Source: Azospirillum brasilense
GTDB lineage: Bacteria > Pseudomonadota > Alphaproteobacteria > Azospirillales > Azospirillaceae
DNA: 64,000 nt
Direction of reading: 5' to 3'
Assembly: GCF_008365405.1 (NCBI RefSeq)
Contig: NZ_QOKV01000001.1
Coordinates: 505,333 to 569,332 of the forward strand
The notes beneath the pieces are model-generated. The model saw nothing but the letters and a program-made list of their open reading frames with translations. It ran no database searches and had not been told where the DNA came from. Below, in pieces: positions 1-10,208 of this stretch. The position numbers and the translations under genes are program-made. How positions within the stretch are numbered: the first letter of the stretch is position 1; each line of letters opens with the position of its first letter.

Positions 1-9
1 CTAAAATTC

Positions 10-38
10 TGTAAAGGGCGGGGGATGCTGTCTAGAAT
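10..38 (+). promoter_or_regulatory. possible sigma70 promoter for psd-pssA
   Basis: A TAGAAT hexamer at 33-38 resembles a -10 box and lies about 38 bases before the psd start. The hexamer 17 bases upstream (TGTAAA, 10-15) is a poor -35. The window edge cuts off further upstream sequence, so another promoter may exist. Confidence 0.3.
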
Positions 39-75
39 GCGCCGCTCCAACGATCCGAGGCTGAAGTAACCGGCG

Positions 76-774
76 ATGTCCGCCCTCAATACCGTAGTCG
101 TTCCGATCCACCGCGCCGGCTGGCCCTTCATTGCCGCCTTCGCCGTGGTCTCCCTGATTCTCGGGCTTGCCGTGGCGAAGCCGCTGGGCTGGCTCGGTCT
201 CGTGCTCACCCTGTGGTGCGTGTATTTCTTCCGCGATCCCGATCGCGTGACGCCGACGCGCCCCGGCCTGCTGGTCAGCCCCGCCGACGGGCGCGTGACC
301 ATGATCGTTCCCGCGGTTCCGCCGCCGGAACTGGGCATGGGCGACAAGCCGCTGACCCGTGTCAGCATCTTCCTCAACGTCTTCAACGTGCACGTCAACC
401 GCGTGCCGGCGGACGGCACGGTGGTGGCGGCGGAGTACCACAAGGGCACTTTCGTGAACGCCGCGCTGGACAAGGCCAGCGAGGAGAACGAGCGCGCCGC
501 CTTCCGTCACCGTCTTCCCGACGGGCGTGAGATTGCCTATGTGCAGATCGCCGGCCTCGTCGCCCGCCGCATCCTCTACTGGGTGAAGGCCGGCCAGGAG
601 GTCAAGGCGGGCGAGCGGTTCGGCCTGATCCGATTCGGCAGCCGCACCGACGTTTATCTGCCGGACGGCGTGGTTCCGCTGGTCTGCGTCGGGCAGACGG
701 CGATCGGCGGCGAGACCGTGCTGGCCGACCTGACCGCCACCGAACCGCAACGGCAGGGGGATGTCCGCCGATGA
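76..774 (+). CDS. psd: phosphatidylserine decarboxylase proenzyme
   Basis: Converts phosphatidylserine to phosphatidylethanolamine at the inner membrane. The 232-residue protein is the short form typical of alphaproteobacteria. One or two hydrophobic segments lie near residues 19-52. The self-cleavage site that creates the pyruvoyl cofactor is the Gly-Ser pair at about 188-189 in the motif [11 protein letters not shown], so the alpha chain is the last 44 or so residues. The stop overlaps the start of pssA by four bases (ATGA), indicating an operon and coupled translation with the enzyme that makes its substrate. Confidence 0.95.
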   Translation: MSALNTVVVPIHRAGWPFIAAFAVVSLILGLAVAKPLGWLGLVLTLWCVYFFRDPDRVTPTRPGLLVSPADGRVTMIVPAVPPPELGMGDKPLTRVSIFLNVFNVHVNRVPADGTVVAAEYHKGTFVNAALDKASEENERAAFRHRLPDGREIAYVQIAGLVARRILYWVKAGQEVKAGERFGLIRFGSRTDVYLPDGVVPLVCVGQTAIGGETVLADLTATEPQRQGDVRR

Positions 775-1661
775 AGCGTCCGGTCTTCAAGCCGGCAGTG
801 TTCCGCAAGCGCCGGGCGCGCCGCCCGCATCCGCGGCTGAAGGGGTTGTCGATCAACCATCTTCTGCCCAACGTGCTGACGGTGCTGGCGCTGTGCTCCG
901 GCCTGACGGCCATCCGCTTCGCCATGCACGAGCGGTGGGAGCAGGCGGTCGTCTGCATCGTCATCGCGGCGATCTTCGACGCGCTGGACGGGCGGATCGC
1001 CCGCCTGCTGAACGGGCAGAGCAAGTTCGGCGCCGAGCTGGACAGCCTGTCCGACGTCATCAGCTTCGGCGTGGCCCCCGCCTTCATGATGTATCTGTGG
1101 GCGTTGAACGGCGCCGGCAGTTTGGGCTGGATCGCCGCCATGGCCTACGCGGTCTGCGCGGCGCTGCGGCTGGCCCGCTTCAACTCGCGGCTGGACGTCG
1201 ACCTGCCGCCCTGGGCCTTCAACTACTTCACCGGCGTTCCGGCCCCGGCGGGCGCCGGTCTGGCCATCCTGCCCATGGTCATCGGCTTCGAGGCCGGGCC
1301 GGACATCGCCGGCCACCCGGCCGTCGTCGTGCCCTGGACGCTGGCGATGGGCGGGCTGATGGTCAGCACTTTGCCGACCTTCTCCTTCAAGGGCATGCGG
1401 GTGCCGACCCAATATGTGGTGCCGGGTCTGGTCGGCGTCGGCCTGCTCGCCGCCTCGCTGGTCAGCCAGCCCTGGTGGACGCTGGCCTTCCTCGGGCTGG
1501 CCTATCTGGCGAGCCTTCCCTTCTCGGTTGCGCAGTTCCGCAAGCTGCAGCAGGCCGCCCAGATGATGAAGGAGACGGAGGAGACTCCGGTTGAGGAGGC
1601 CGTGGTTTCCGCGCCGGAAACGCCGTCTTCGCAGGAAACCACGAAGACGGCCAACGACTGA
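771..1661 (+). CDS. pssA: CDP-diacylglycerol--serine O-phosphatidyltransferase
   Basis: Makes phosphatidylserine from CDP-diacylglycerol and L-serine, the step before Psd. The CDP-alcohol phosphotransferase signature DG-x2-AR-x8-G-x3-D-x3-D is intact at roughly residues 68-90 ([11 protein letters not shown]...GAELDSLSD). Several transmembrane helices follow. The N-terminus is basic (RKRRARRPH). The last 40 residues are a polar Glu/Thr-rich tail that looks disordered. It overlaps psd by 4 bp and is the second gene of that operon; the next gene converges on it. Confidence 0.95.
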   Translation: MKRPVFKPAVFRKRRARRPHPRLKGLSINHLLPNVLTVLALCSGLTAIRFAMHERWEQAVVCIVIAAIFDALDGRIARLLNGQSKFGAELDSLSDVISFGVAPAFMMYLWALNGAGSLGWIAAMAYAVCAALRLARFNSRLDVDLPPWAFNYFTGVPAPAGAGLAILPMVIGFEAGPDIAGHPAVVVPWTLAMGGLMVSTLPTFSFKGMRVPTQYVVPGLVGVGLLAASLVSQPWWTLAFLGLAYLASLPFSVAQFRKLQQAAQMMKETEETPVEEAVVSAPETPSSQETTKTAND

Positions 1662-1682
1662 ACGGCGTGCCCGCCGTTGCCG

Positions 1683-2021
1683 TCACTCGGCGGCGGCGGG
1701 CAGGTCCAACGGCACGGTCCGTTCGGTCACGGCGACCGTGAGCACCATCGGGATCTGCCGCAGGCAATTGCCGACATGGCTCGACTCCGCGGCGACCATG
1801 CCGGTCATTTCGACCTCCACGGTCAGCGTCTCGCCCAGCAGGCGGCTGTTCAGCGACAGGGGGACGAGACCGCGCTTGGCGAACAGTTCCAGCACGCGGG
1901 GCAGGGTGCCGGGATCGGCATCGGCCTGCACGGCGAAGCGGACGAGACGGTTCGGATCGGTCGGACGGGATTCGGCGGCGGGCGCCGCCAGCGTGACGGT
2001 GGACAACGTGACGGTGGACAT
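1683..2021 (-). CDS. ACT-domain protein, IlvN/IlvM-like
   Basis: A 112-residue protein consisting mainly of one ACT domain (about residues 25-95). The segment LPRVLELFAKRGLVPLSL matches the first helix of acetolactate synthase small subunits, and a second helix (SSHVGNCLRQIPMVLTV) also fits. ACT domains bind amino acids and regulate biosynthetic enzymes; the IlvN family senses valine. No large subunit (ilvB) is nearby, so its partner is unknown. The upstream DNA carries a leader-peptide ORF rich in Leu, Ile and Val and a terminator-like hairpin, which fits branched-chain amino acid control. A stand-alone regulatory subunit is inferred, not shown. Confidence 0.7.
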   Translation of the reverse strand: MSTVTLSTVTLAAPAAESRPTDPNRLVRFAVQADADPGTLPRVLELFAKRGLVPLSLNSRLLGETLTVEVEMTGMVAAESSHVGNCLRQIPMVLTVAVTERTVPLDLPAAAE

Positions 2022-2080
2022 GGATCGCTCTGACCTTGGTCTTGAGTCGATGAGTGCAGGGTTAGACCTGCAGACGCGCG

Positions 2081-2109
2081 AAAACCCCGGCTCTCACAGG
2101 AGAACCGGG
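2081..2109 (-). terminator. attenuator-like terminator before the ACT gene
   Basis: Read on the minus strand, arms at 2109-2100 and 2095-2086 form a 10-bp stem (CCCGGTTCTC with GAGAGCCGGG, one G-U pair) with a 4-base loop, followed at once by TTTT (2084-2081). It lies between the leader peptide and the ACT gene, about 60 bases before the ACT start, so it would stop transcription before that gene. The last codons and the stop of the leader ORF lie within the hairpin. Confidence 0.6.
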
Positions 2110-2150
2110 CTGCTAATTCGCAGACCCAGGGTAAGGTGACGGTCCATCAT
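2094..2150 (-). CDS. leader peptide, branched-chain amino acid type
   Basis: An 18-codon ORF, MMDRHLTLGLRISSPVLL, with five Leu, one Ile and one Val, ending Val-Leu-Leu-stop. Seven of 18 residues are branched-chain amino acids. Its end overlaps the 5' arm of the attenuator hairpin, and it precedes an IlvN-like ACT gene. The predicted start of transcription from the promoter at 2158-2186 falls at or next to the first ATG, so the mRNA may be leaderless. Leaderless leader peptides are known in alphaproteobacteria, for example trpL of Sinorhizobium meliloti. Regulation by ribosome stalling at the Val-Leu-Leu codons is inferred. Confidence 0.5.
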   Translation of the reverse strand: MMDRHLTLGLRISSPVLL

Positions 2151-2157
2151 GGCCGCC

Positions 2158-2186
2158 AGGATAGGGCGATGGGCGGCCATGGTCAA
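2158..2186 (-). promoter_or_regulatory. sigma70-type promoter for leader peptide and ACT gene
   Basis: On the minus strand TTGACC (2186-2181), a 17-bp spacer and TATCCT (2163-2158) form a good sigma70 promoter. The expected start of transcription, about 7 bases after the -10 box, coincides with the first ATG of the leader peptide at 2150. Confidence 0.55.
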
Positions 2187-2200
2187 TGGAGTCGGGAATC

Positions 2201-2344
2201 CCCCTCTCCCGCCCCGGGAGAGGGAAGGGCCCCGCGCCGCAGGCGTGGGAAGGGTGAGGGTACTGCCAAGGATCACCGCCCGATCCTTGTTCGACCCTCA
2301 CCCGCCCGCTGTCGCGGGCACCCTCTCCCGGGACGGGAGAGGGA
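2201..2344. repeat. palindromic intergenic repeat, family A copy 1
   Basis: The ends are inverted copies of each other (CCCTCTCCCG and CGGGAGAGGG), with internal inverted GGGTGAGGGT/ACCCTCACCC arms and the shared block GCGCCGCAGGCGTGGGAAGG. The same layout recurs at 27142-27345. It fills the space between the ACT promoter and the GNAT gene and has no credible coding content. Confidence 0.8.
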
Positions 2345-2377
2345 AATGACGCTCTCTCTCAACAGGAAACGCGGGTC

Positions 2378-2968
2378 ATGAACGACAACGGCATCCACAT
2401 CCGCCCGGCCGAGCCGGACGACGCGCCGGAGCTGGCGCGGCTGATCGACATGGCCGGGGGCGGCATCTACGAGTTCCTGCTCGACGGGCTGGTGCCCGGC
2501 CAGACGGCGGCGGAGATGCTGGTGCCGGGGCTGGCGGGCTCCTCGGGGTCCTTCTCCCACCGCCACTCGGGCGTGGCGGAGGTGGCGGGGCGGATCGTCG
2601 GGGTCGCCCATGCCTATCCCGTGGACTGGATCAAGACTCAGGACTACAGCGGACTGCCGGTCGACCGGCTGGCCCATATGGAGGATTTCAACCGGGTGCA
2701 CGACTGGGGCAGCTATTTCCTGTCGGCGCTGGCCGTCGATCCGGCGTGGCGCCGCCGCGGCATCGCCTCCCGGCTTCTCGCCTGGGTCTATGAACGGGCG
2801 CGCCGCGGCCGGTTCGACCGGGTGACGCTGCATGTCTGGGCCGACAACGCCGACGCCCGCCAACTCTATGCCAAGGAAGGCTTCGCAGAAATTGGCCGCG
2901 CCAACATCCCCTGGCACGAGCGGCTGCCGCACCAGGGGGGAAGCGTGCTGCTCCGGCGCACGGTCTGA
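2378..2968 (+). CDS. GNAT-family N-acetyltransferase
   Basis: A 196-residue single-domain GNAT enzyme that should transfer an acetyl group from acetyl-CoA; the substrate is not identifiable. The acetyl-CoA loop is VDPAWRRRGIASRLLAW (about residues 117-133; pattern RxxGIAS). The C-terminal motif DNADARQLYAKEGFAE is typical of the fold. The start follows repeat element A directly, with AACAGGAAA as a ribosome site. It is a single gene facing the convergent prmB. Confidence 0.8.
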   Translation: MNDNGIHIRPAEPDDAPELARLIDMAGGGIYEFLLDGLVPGQTAAEMLVPGLAGSSGSFSHRHSGVAEVAGRIVGVAHAYPVDWIKTQDYSGLPVDRLAHMEDFNRVHDWGSYFLSALAVDPAWRRRGIASRLLAWVYERARRGRFDRVTLHVWADNADARQLYAKEGFAEIGRANIPWHERLPHQGGSVLLRRTV

Positions 2969-2988
2969 TCGTCTGATCAGCGGTCCAG

Positions 2989-3930
2989 TTACTTGCCCGC
3001 CTTCAGCTGGTCGCGGGTCAGCCAGAAGACCTCGCCGAAGCTGTTGGCGGTCTCCACCCAGAAGAAGTCGAGGTCCGGATACTCGGCTTCCAGGATCTCG
3101 CGGCCCGTGCCGAACTCGCAGAGCAGGCCGCCCTCTGGAGTCAGGTGTTTGGGCGCCTCCTTCAGGATGCGGCGCACGATGTCCAGCCCGTCCTCGCCAG
3201 ACGCCAGGGCCATTTCCGGCTCGTGGCGGAACTCCGGCGGCAGGGCGGCCATCGCCTCGGCGTCCACATAGGGCGGGTTGGTGATGATGACGTCGTACTT
3301 GCGGTTCTTCAGCGGCGCGAACAGGTCGCCGTGGTGCAGGGCGATGCGATCCTCGAACCCGCTGTCGGCGACGTTGCGCTTGGCCACCTCCAGCGCGTCG
3401 GCGGACAGGTCCACCGCGTCCACCTGGGCCTCCGGGAAGATCTGCGCGGCCAGGATGGCGAGGCAGCCGGAGCCGGTGCAGAGATCGAGCACCCGCTCGA
3501 CCTCCGTCGGGTCCTCCACCAGCGTGAAGTCGTCGCCGCCAATCAGGTCGGAGAACAGGATCTCCCCGATGTAGGAGCGCGGGACGATCACCCGCTCGTC
3601 CACATAGAAGGGGATGCCCTGGATGTAGGCCTTGTTCAGCAGGTAGGAGGCCGGCTTGCGCGTCTCGACGCGGGCGTGCAGCAGGTCGGCGATCTTGCGG
3701 CGCTCCGCCAGGGTCAGCCGGGCGTCCACGTAGGGGTCGAGCTGGTCGATCGGCAGACTCAGCCCTTCCAGCACCATGAACACCGCCTCGTCATGGGCGT
3801 TGGTGGTGCCGTGGCCGTAATCCAGATCGGCTTCGTTGAAGCGGCTGACGCCGTAGCGGATCAGGTCGCGGACGGTGCGCAGCTCGGTCGCCGCGTCGGC
3901 GGGGGTGAGGTCCAGGGAGGGCTTGGTCAC
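2989..3930 (-). CDS. prmB: 50S ribosomal protein L3 glutamine methyltransferase
   Basis: Methylates a glutamine side chain on ribosomal protein L3 using S-adenosylmethionine. The 313-residue protein has the HemK/PrmB layout: an N-terminal helical domain (to about 110), a SAM motif (LDLCTGSGCLAILAA) near 150-165, and the substrate-binding NPPYVD motif near 218-223. The N-terminal segment (ELRTVRDLIRYGVSRF) fits PrmB rather than PrmC. The start is GTG at 3930, abutting the stop of the upstream ArsC-like gene at 3931, so the two are probably cotranscribed. Confidence 0.9.
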   Translation of the reverse strand: MTKPSLDLTPADAATELRTVRDLIRYGVSRFNEADLDYGHGTTNAHDEAVFMVLEGLSLPIDQLDPYVDARLTLAERRKIADLLHARVETRKPASYLLNKAYIQGIPFYVDERVIVPRSYIGEILFSDLIGGDDFTLVEDPTEVERVLDLCTGSGCLAILAAQIFPEAQVDAVDLSADALEVAKRNVADSGFEDRIALHHGDLFAPLKNRKYDVIITNPPYVDAEAMAALPPEFRHEPEMALASGEDGLDIVRRILKEAPKHLTPEGGLLCEFGTGREILEAEYPDLDFFWVETANSFGEVFWLTRDQLKAGK

Positions 3931-4272
3931 TTACAGGATCTCCAGAACGCTTTCCGGCGGACGGCCCACGCGGGCCTTGTCGCCCGAGACGACGATGGGC
4001 CGCTCGATGGCGGCGGGGTTGGCGGACAATGCGTCGATCAGGGCGTCGCCGTCGAGATCCTTGGCGATCCCGGCCTCCGCCGCCTCCTTGGCGCGCAGGA
4101 TGTCGCGGGGACCTTTGCCCAGCTTGCCCAGGATGGCCTTCAACTCGGCCGGGCCGGGCGGGGTTTTCAGATACTCCACGACGGTGGGCTCGACGCCCTT
4201 CGACCTCAGAAGCTCCAGCGTCTGGCGCGACTTGGTGCAGCGTGGGTTGTGGTAGATGGTGACGTCGCTCAT
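3931..4272 (-). CDS. ArsC/YfgD-family thioredoxin-fold reductase
   Basis: A 113-residue protein of the glutaredoxin-type arsenate reductase family. The catalytic cysteine is in NPRCTKSRQTLELL near residue 12, and the C-terminus PIVVSGDKARVGRPPESVLEIL carries the conserved Arg of the family. The sequence resembles E. coli YfgD more than plasmid ArsC, and no arsenic genes lie beside it, so arsenate reduction is uncertain. The chosen start (MSDVTIYHN) places the first beta strand at the N-terminus; longer upstream starts would add a non-conserved extension. It is divergent from serA. Confidence 0.8.
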   Translation of the reverse strand: MSDVTIYHNPRCTKSRQTLELLRSKGVEPTVVEYLKTPPGPAELKAILGKLGKGPRDILRAKEAAEAGIAKDLDGDALIDALSANPAAIERPIVVSGDKARVGRPPESVLEIL

Positions 4273-4405
4273 CCCGGTGTTTCCCTCGCTCTTCCCAGCC
4301 ATGGCTTTGTCGGTGGCAGGAATACACCCGCCCCGCGTGCCGCGCCAACCCGCCATGCGGAATGGCGGCTGCGGCGCAACATCCCTCGCGTGACAAGGCC
4401 GGCGC

Positions 4406-4433
4406 TTGGCATTACCTTGCGCGCTCGCATTAT
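4406..4433 (+). promoter_or_regulatory. sigma70-type promoter for serA
   Basis: TTGGCA (4406-4411), a 16-bp spacer and CATTAT (4428-4433; ATTATT if 17 bp) form a plausible promoter in the 199-bp divergent region. The expected start of transcription is about 30 bases before the serA ATG. Confidence 0.45.
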
Positions 4434-4471
4434 TGGCGGCCCGCCGCGTGCGGGGCCATTCATTTCGACGG

Positions 4472-5728
4472 ATGCCGGCCGTGACGAAGCTCTCGCTCTC
4501 CAAGGACAAGATCAACATCCTGCTGCTCGAAGGCGTTCACGACAACGCCATCAACGAGTTGGCGCATGGCGGCTACGCCACCGTGGAGCGTCTGCCGCAC
4601 GCGCTGGACGAGGCGGAGCTGCTGGAGCGCATCGGGTCCGTCCACATGCTGGGCATCCGCTCGCGCACCCAACTGACCGGCAAGGTGCTGGAGGCCGCGA
4701 CCCGCCTGTTCAGCGTCGGCTGCTTCTGCATCGGCACGAATCAGGTCGATCTGAAGGCCGCCCGCCGACTCGGCATTCCGGTCTTCAACGCGCCCTATTC
4801 GAACACCCGGTCGGTGGCGGAGCTGGTGATCGGCGAGGTCATCATGCTGATGCGCGGCATCTTCTCGAAGTCGAACCTCGTGCACGGCGGCGGCTGGATG
4901 AAGTCGGCCAAGGACAGCTACGAGATCCGCGGCAAGACGCTGGGCATCGTCGGCTACGGCCACATCGGCACGCAGGTGTCGATCATGGCCGAATCGATGG
5001 GCATGAAGGTCCGCTACTACGACGTCGTGAACAAGCTGGCGCTCGGCAACGCGCAGCCCTGCCACTCGCTGGAGGAGCTGCTGGCGGTGTCCGACGTGGT
5101 GACCCTGCACGTTCCCGACACGCCGCAGACCCGCGACATGATCGGCGAGGCGCAGATCCGCACCATGAAGAAGGGCGCGCACCTGATCAACGCCGCCCGC
5201 GGCAAGGTCGTGGTGATCGAGGCGCTGGCCGCCGCCCTGAAGGACAAGCACCTGCTGGGTGCGGCCATCGACGTGTTCCCGAAGGAGCCGGGCGGCGACA
5301 AGGAGGTGTTCGAGAGCGCGCTGCGCGGGCTCGACAACGTCATCCTGACCCCGCACATCGGCGGTTCGACGATGGAGGCGCAGGCCAACATCGGCACCGA
5401 GGTGTCGCAGAAGCTGATCGAGTATTCGGACAACGGCTCGACGATGGGCGCCGTGAACTTCCCGCAGGTCGGCCTGCCGGTGGTCCACGCCGGCTGCACC
5501 CGCTTCCTGCACGTCCACGAGAACCGTCCGGGCGTGCTGCGCAAGATCAACGAGGTGTTCTCGGGCCGCAACCTGAACATCGCTGCGCAGTATCTCCAGA
5601 CCGACCCGGAGCTGGGCTACGTCGTGGTGGATGTCGACGGCGACGTGGAGGAGAACGAGGTGGCGAGCGACCTGCGCGCCATCGAGGGCACGCTGAAGGC
5701 CCGCTTCCTCTATCCGGGCAAGCGCTGA
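4472..5728 (+). CDS. serA: D-3-phosphoglycerate dehydrogenase
   Basis: First step of serine synthesis: oxidises 3-phosphoglycerate with NAD. The 418-residue protein is the E. coli-like type with a C-terminal ACT domain (about 345-418, beginning near HVHENRPGVLRKINEVF) that usually gives serine feedback inhibition. The NAD fold has GIVGYGHIGTQV near 155-166. Catalytic Arg and Glu lie in the RGKVVVIEAL region and before the PHIGGST motif with the catalytic His. The ATG at 4472 gives the conserved N-terminus; the ORF extends further upstream but without similarity. serC begins at the far end of this window. Confidence 0.95.
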   Translation: MPAVTKLSLSKDKINILLLEGVHDNAINELAHGGYATVERLPHALDEAELLERIGSVHMLGIRSRTQLTGKVLEAATRLFSVGCFCIGTNQVDLKAARRLGIPVFNAPYSNTRSVAELVIGEVIMLMRGIFSKSNLVHGGGWMKSAKDSYEIRGKTLGIVGYGHIGTQVSIMAESMGMKVRYYDVVNKLALGNAQPCHSLEELLAVSDVVTLHVPDTPQTRDMIGEAQIRTMKKGAHLINAARGKVVVIEALAAALKDKHLLGAAIDVFPKEPGGDKEVFESALRGLDNVILTPHIGGSTMEAQANIGTEVSQKLIEYSDNGSTMGAVNFPQVGLPVVHAGCTRFLHVHENRPGVLRKINEVFSGRNLNIAAQYLQTDPELGYVVVDVDGDVEENEVASDLRAIEGTLKARFLYPGKR

Positions 5729-5781
5729 ACTCCGGCATCGCGGCCCTTGCCCTCGGCGGGGGCCGCACCGACATAGGCGGA

Positions 5782-6531
5782 ATGACCCTCCACCCGTTTC
5801 GACCGCGTCTGCGTGCCGGCCTCCTGACGCTCCTGTGCCTGGGTGGGGGAGGGCTCGGCTTTTCCGCGCCCGCGGCTGCGCAATCCATGACGGTTCAAGG
5901 CGGAGTCGCCGCCTGTCCGGACTTCGCGCCGGCCCGCGTGGTGCTGGATCTGCAAATCGCCCCGCTGCGCACCGACTACAGTCAATCCATCCGGCAGCTG
6001 GCTCAGAAGCCGGGGCGGCGGCCCATCGCGGGGCGGATCGCCAACTCTCACACGCTGGGGCTGGCGGCGATCCAGTACAATCAGCAATGGCAGGCCGGCG
6101 TCATGACGGCGTCGCTGGGGCAGGGCCGCTACTGCGGCGCGGCGCAGACTTTGACCGTCACCTTCGGCTACGACGAGCGGACCGTCTATGTGGCCCGCGA
6201 GCTGCCGCAGGGCAGTTGCATCCACGGCGAGGTCCTGGCCCACGAGATGCGCCACGTCACGGTGGACGAGGAGCTCCTGCGCGAATATGTGCCGGTCCTG
6301 AAGCGCCGGCTGGAGGAAGTGGTCGGCCGCGCCCGACCCGCCCAGGGCCGCTCCGAGCGGCAGGTCATGGCGGCGATCGAGCAGCCGATCAAGGCGGCGA
6401 TGCGCCAGTTGATGGAGGAGTTCGGGCGCGAACGCAACGCGCGTCAGGCCCGCATCGACACCCCGGCCGAGTACGAGCGCATCAGCCAGTCCTGCAACGG
6501 CGAGATCAACCGCTACCTCGGGCGCGTCTGA
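5782..6531 (+). CDS. secreted protein with HExxH zinc-protease motif
   Basis: A 249-residue protein with a clear signal peptide (residues 1-36: RPRLRAGLLTLLCL...PAAAQS). The motif AHEMRHV (about 154-160) is an HExxH zinc-binding site, and an acidic run (TVDEELL) follows. This layout resembles bacterial DUF922-type putative proteases. The C-terminal third is charged and helical. It probably acts in the periplasm; the substrate is unknown. It follows serA by 53 bp on the same strand and could be read through from it, though no functional link is evident. Confidence 0.6.
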   Translation: MTLHPFRPRLRAGLLTLLCLGGGGLGFSAPAAAQSMTVQGGVAACPDFAPARVVLDLQIAPLRTDYSQSIRQLAQKPGRRPIAGRIANSHTLGLAAIQYNQQWQAGVMTASLGQGRYCGAAQTLTVTFGYDERTVYVARELPQGSCIHGEVLAHEMRHVTVDEELLREYVPVLKRRLEEVVGRARPAQGRSERQVMAAIEQPIKAAMRQLMEEFGRERNARQARIDTPAEYERISQSCNGEINRYLGRV

Positions 6532-6547
6532 CCCACCAAGCTGGGCG

Positions 6548-6853
6548 TCATCGCCGGCGCCCGCGCCCGGAGGCGTGACGGTCGATGAATTCCGGTGGCT
6601 TGCGCGACACCCAGCGCAGGAAGGCGGCGATGTCCGGGTGGGCGCGCAGGCTGGCGATGGTGTGGTAGTGGTCGCGCAGGTCCGCCTCGCTCAGCACCGC
6701 GTGGATCTTGGCGTGGCAGACGCGGTGCATGGTCACCGTGTCCCGTCCGCCGTAGGTGCGCGGGATCAGGTGGTGCTCGTTCAGGCTGGGGCCGGGCACC
6801 ATCGGGCGGCCGCAGAGCGGGCAAGGCGGATAGGACGGGTCGGGCGGCGGCAT
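6548..6853 (-). CDS. HNH endonuclease-like protein
   Basis: A 101-residue protein with a CPLCG knuckle (about 11-15), then the core EHHLIPRTYGGRDTVTMH and VCHAKIH, which matches the beta-beta-alpha-metal HNH fold with a second HxxxxH element. Such small HNH proteins act as nucleases in varied roles; here nothing nearby suggests a phage, restriction or toxin system. The start is at MPPPDPSYPPC; the ORF extends upstream without similarity. It ends 16 bases from the convergent HExxH gene and lies 25 bases downstream of the hybrid kinase on the same strand. Confidence 0.65.
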   Translation of the reverse strand: MPPPDPSYPPCPLCGRPMVPGPSLNEHHLIPRTYGGRDTVTMHRVCHAKIHAVLSEADLRDHYHTIASLRAHPDIAAFLRWVSRKPPEFIDRHASGRGRRR

Positions 6854-6878
6854 GAAGCGTCCGAGTGGGCGGCGGCCG

Positions 6879-9953
<3,075 letters not shown>

Positions 9954-10152
9954 GGGATGTCATGCTCCGGTATGCATGGCGAGGGGCGCGCCCGTAACCA
10001 TCGCAGAGTCCGGCAGCAAAGGACACACCTTTGACGGAGCAGGGTTTTTATCGAAGGGAGTGGAAAACCGGCCAGACCGCCCGATCGGGTGATGACGGTT
10101 GGGCGAAAAAGGAGAGGGGCGGCGGCTCTGCGTGTCCGGACACCCGAACACG

Positions 10153-10181
10153 AAAAAGGAGCCGCAAGCGGCTCCCTTTTT
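10153..10181. terminator. bidirectional intrinsic terminator downstream of carA
   Basis: An 8-bp perfect stem (GGAGCCGC/GCGGCTCC, 10158-10175) with a 2-base loop is flanked by AAAAA on one side and CTTTTT on the other, so it could end transcription on both strands. It lies about 30 bases after the carA stop. Confidence 0.8.
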
Positions 10182-10208
10182 GTCATCGACCGGTGTGTCC
10201 GCCGGGCG

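Noticed and set aside
2136..2381. short plus-strand ORFs through repeat element A
   Set aside because: They simply read through the palindromic repeat (product rich in Arg, Gly, Pro); the same happens at the second copy.
3145..6531. 1128-codon plus-strand ORF
   Set aside because: The first part is antisense to prmB and out of frame with serA. Only its last 250 codons (from 5782) form a real gene.
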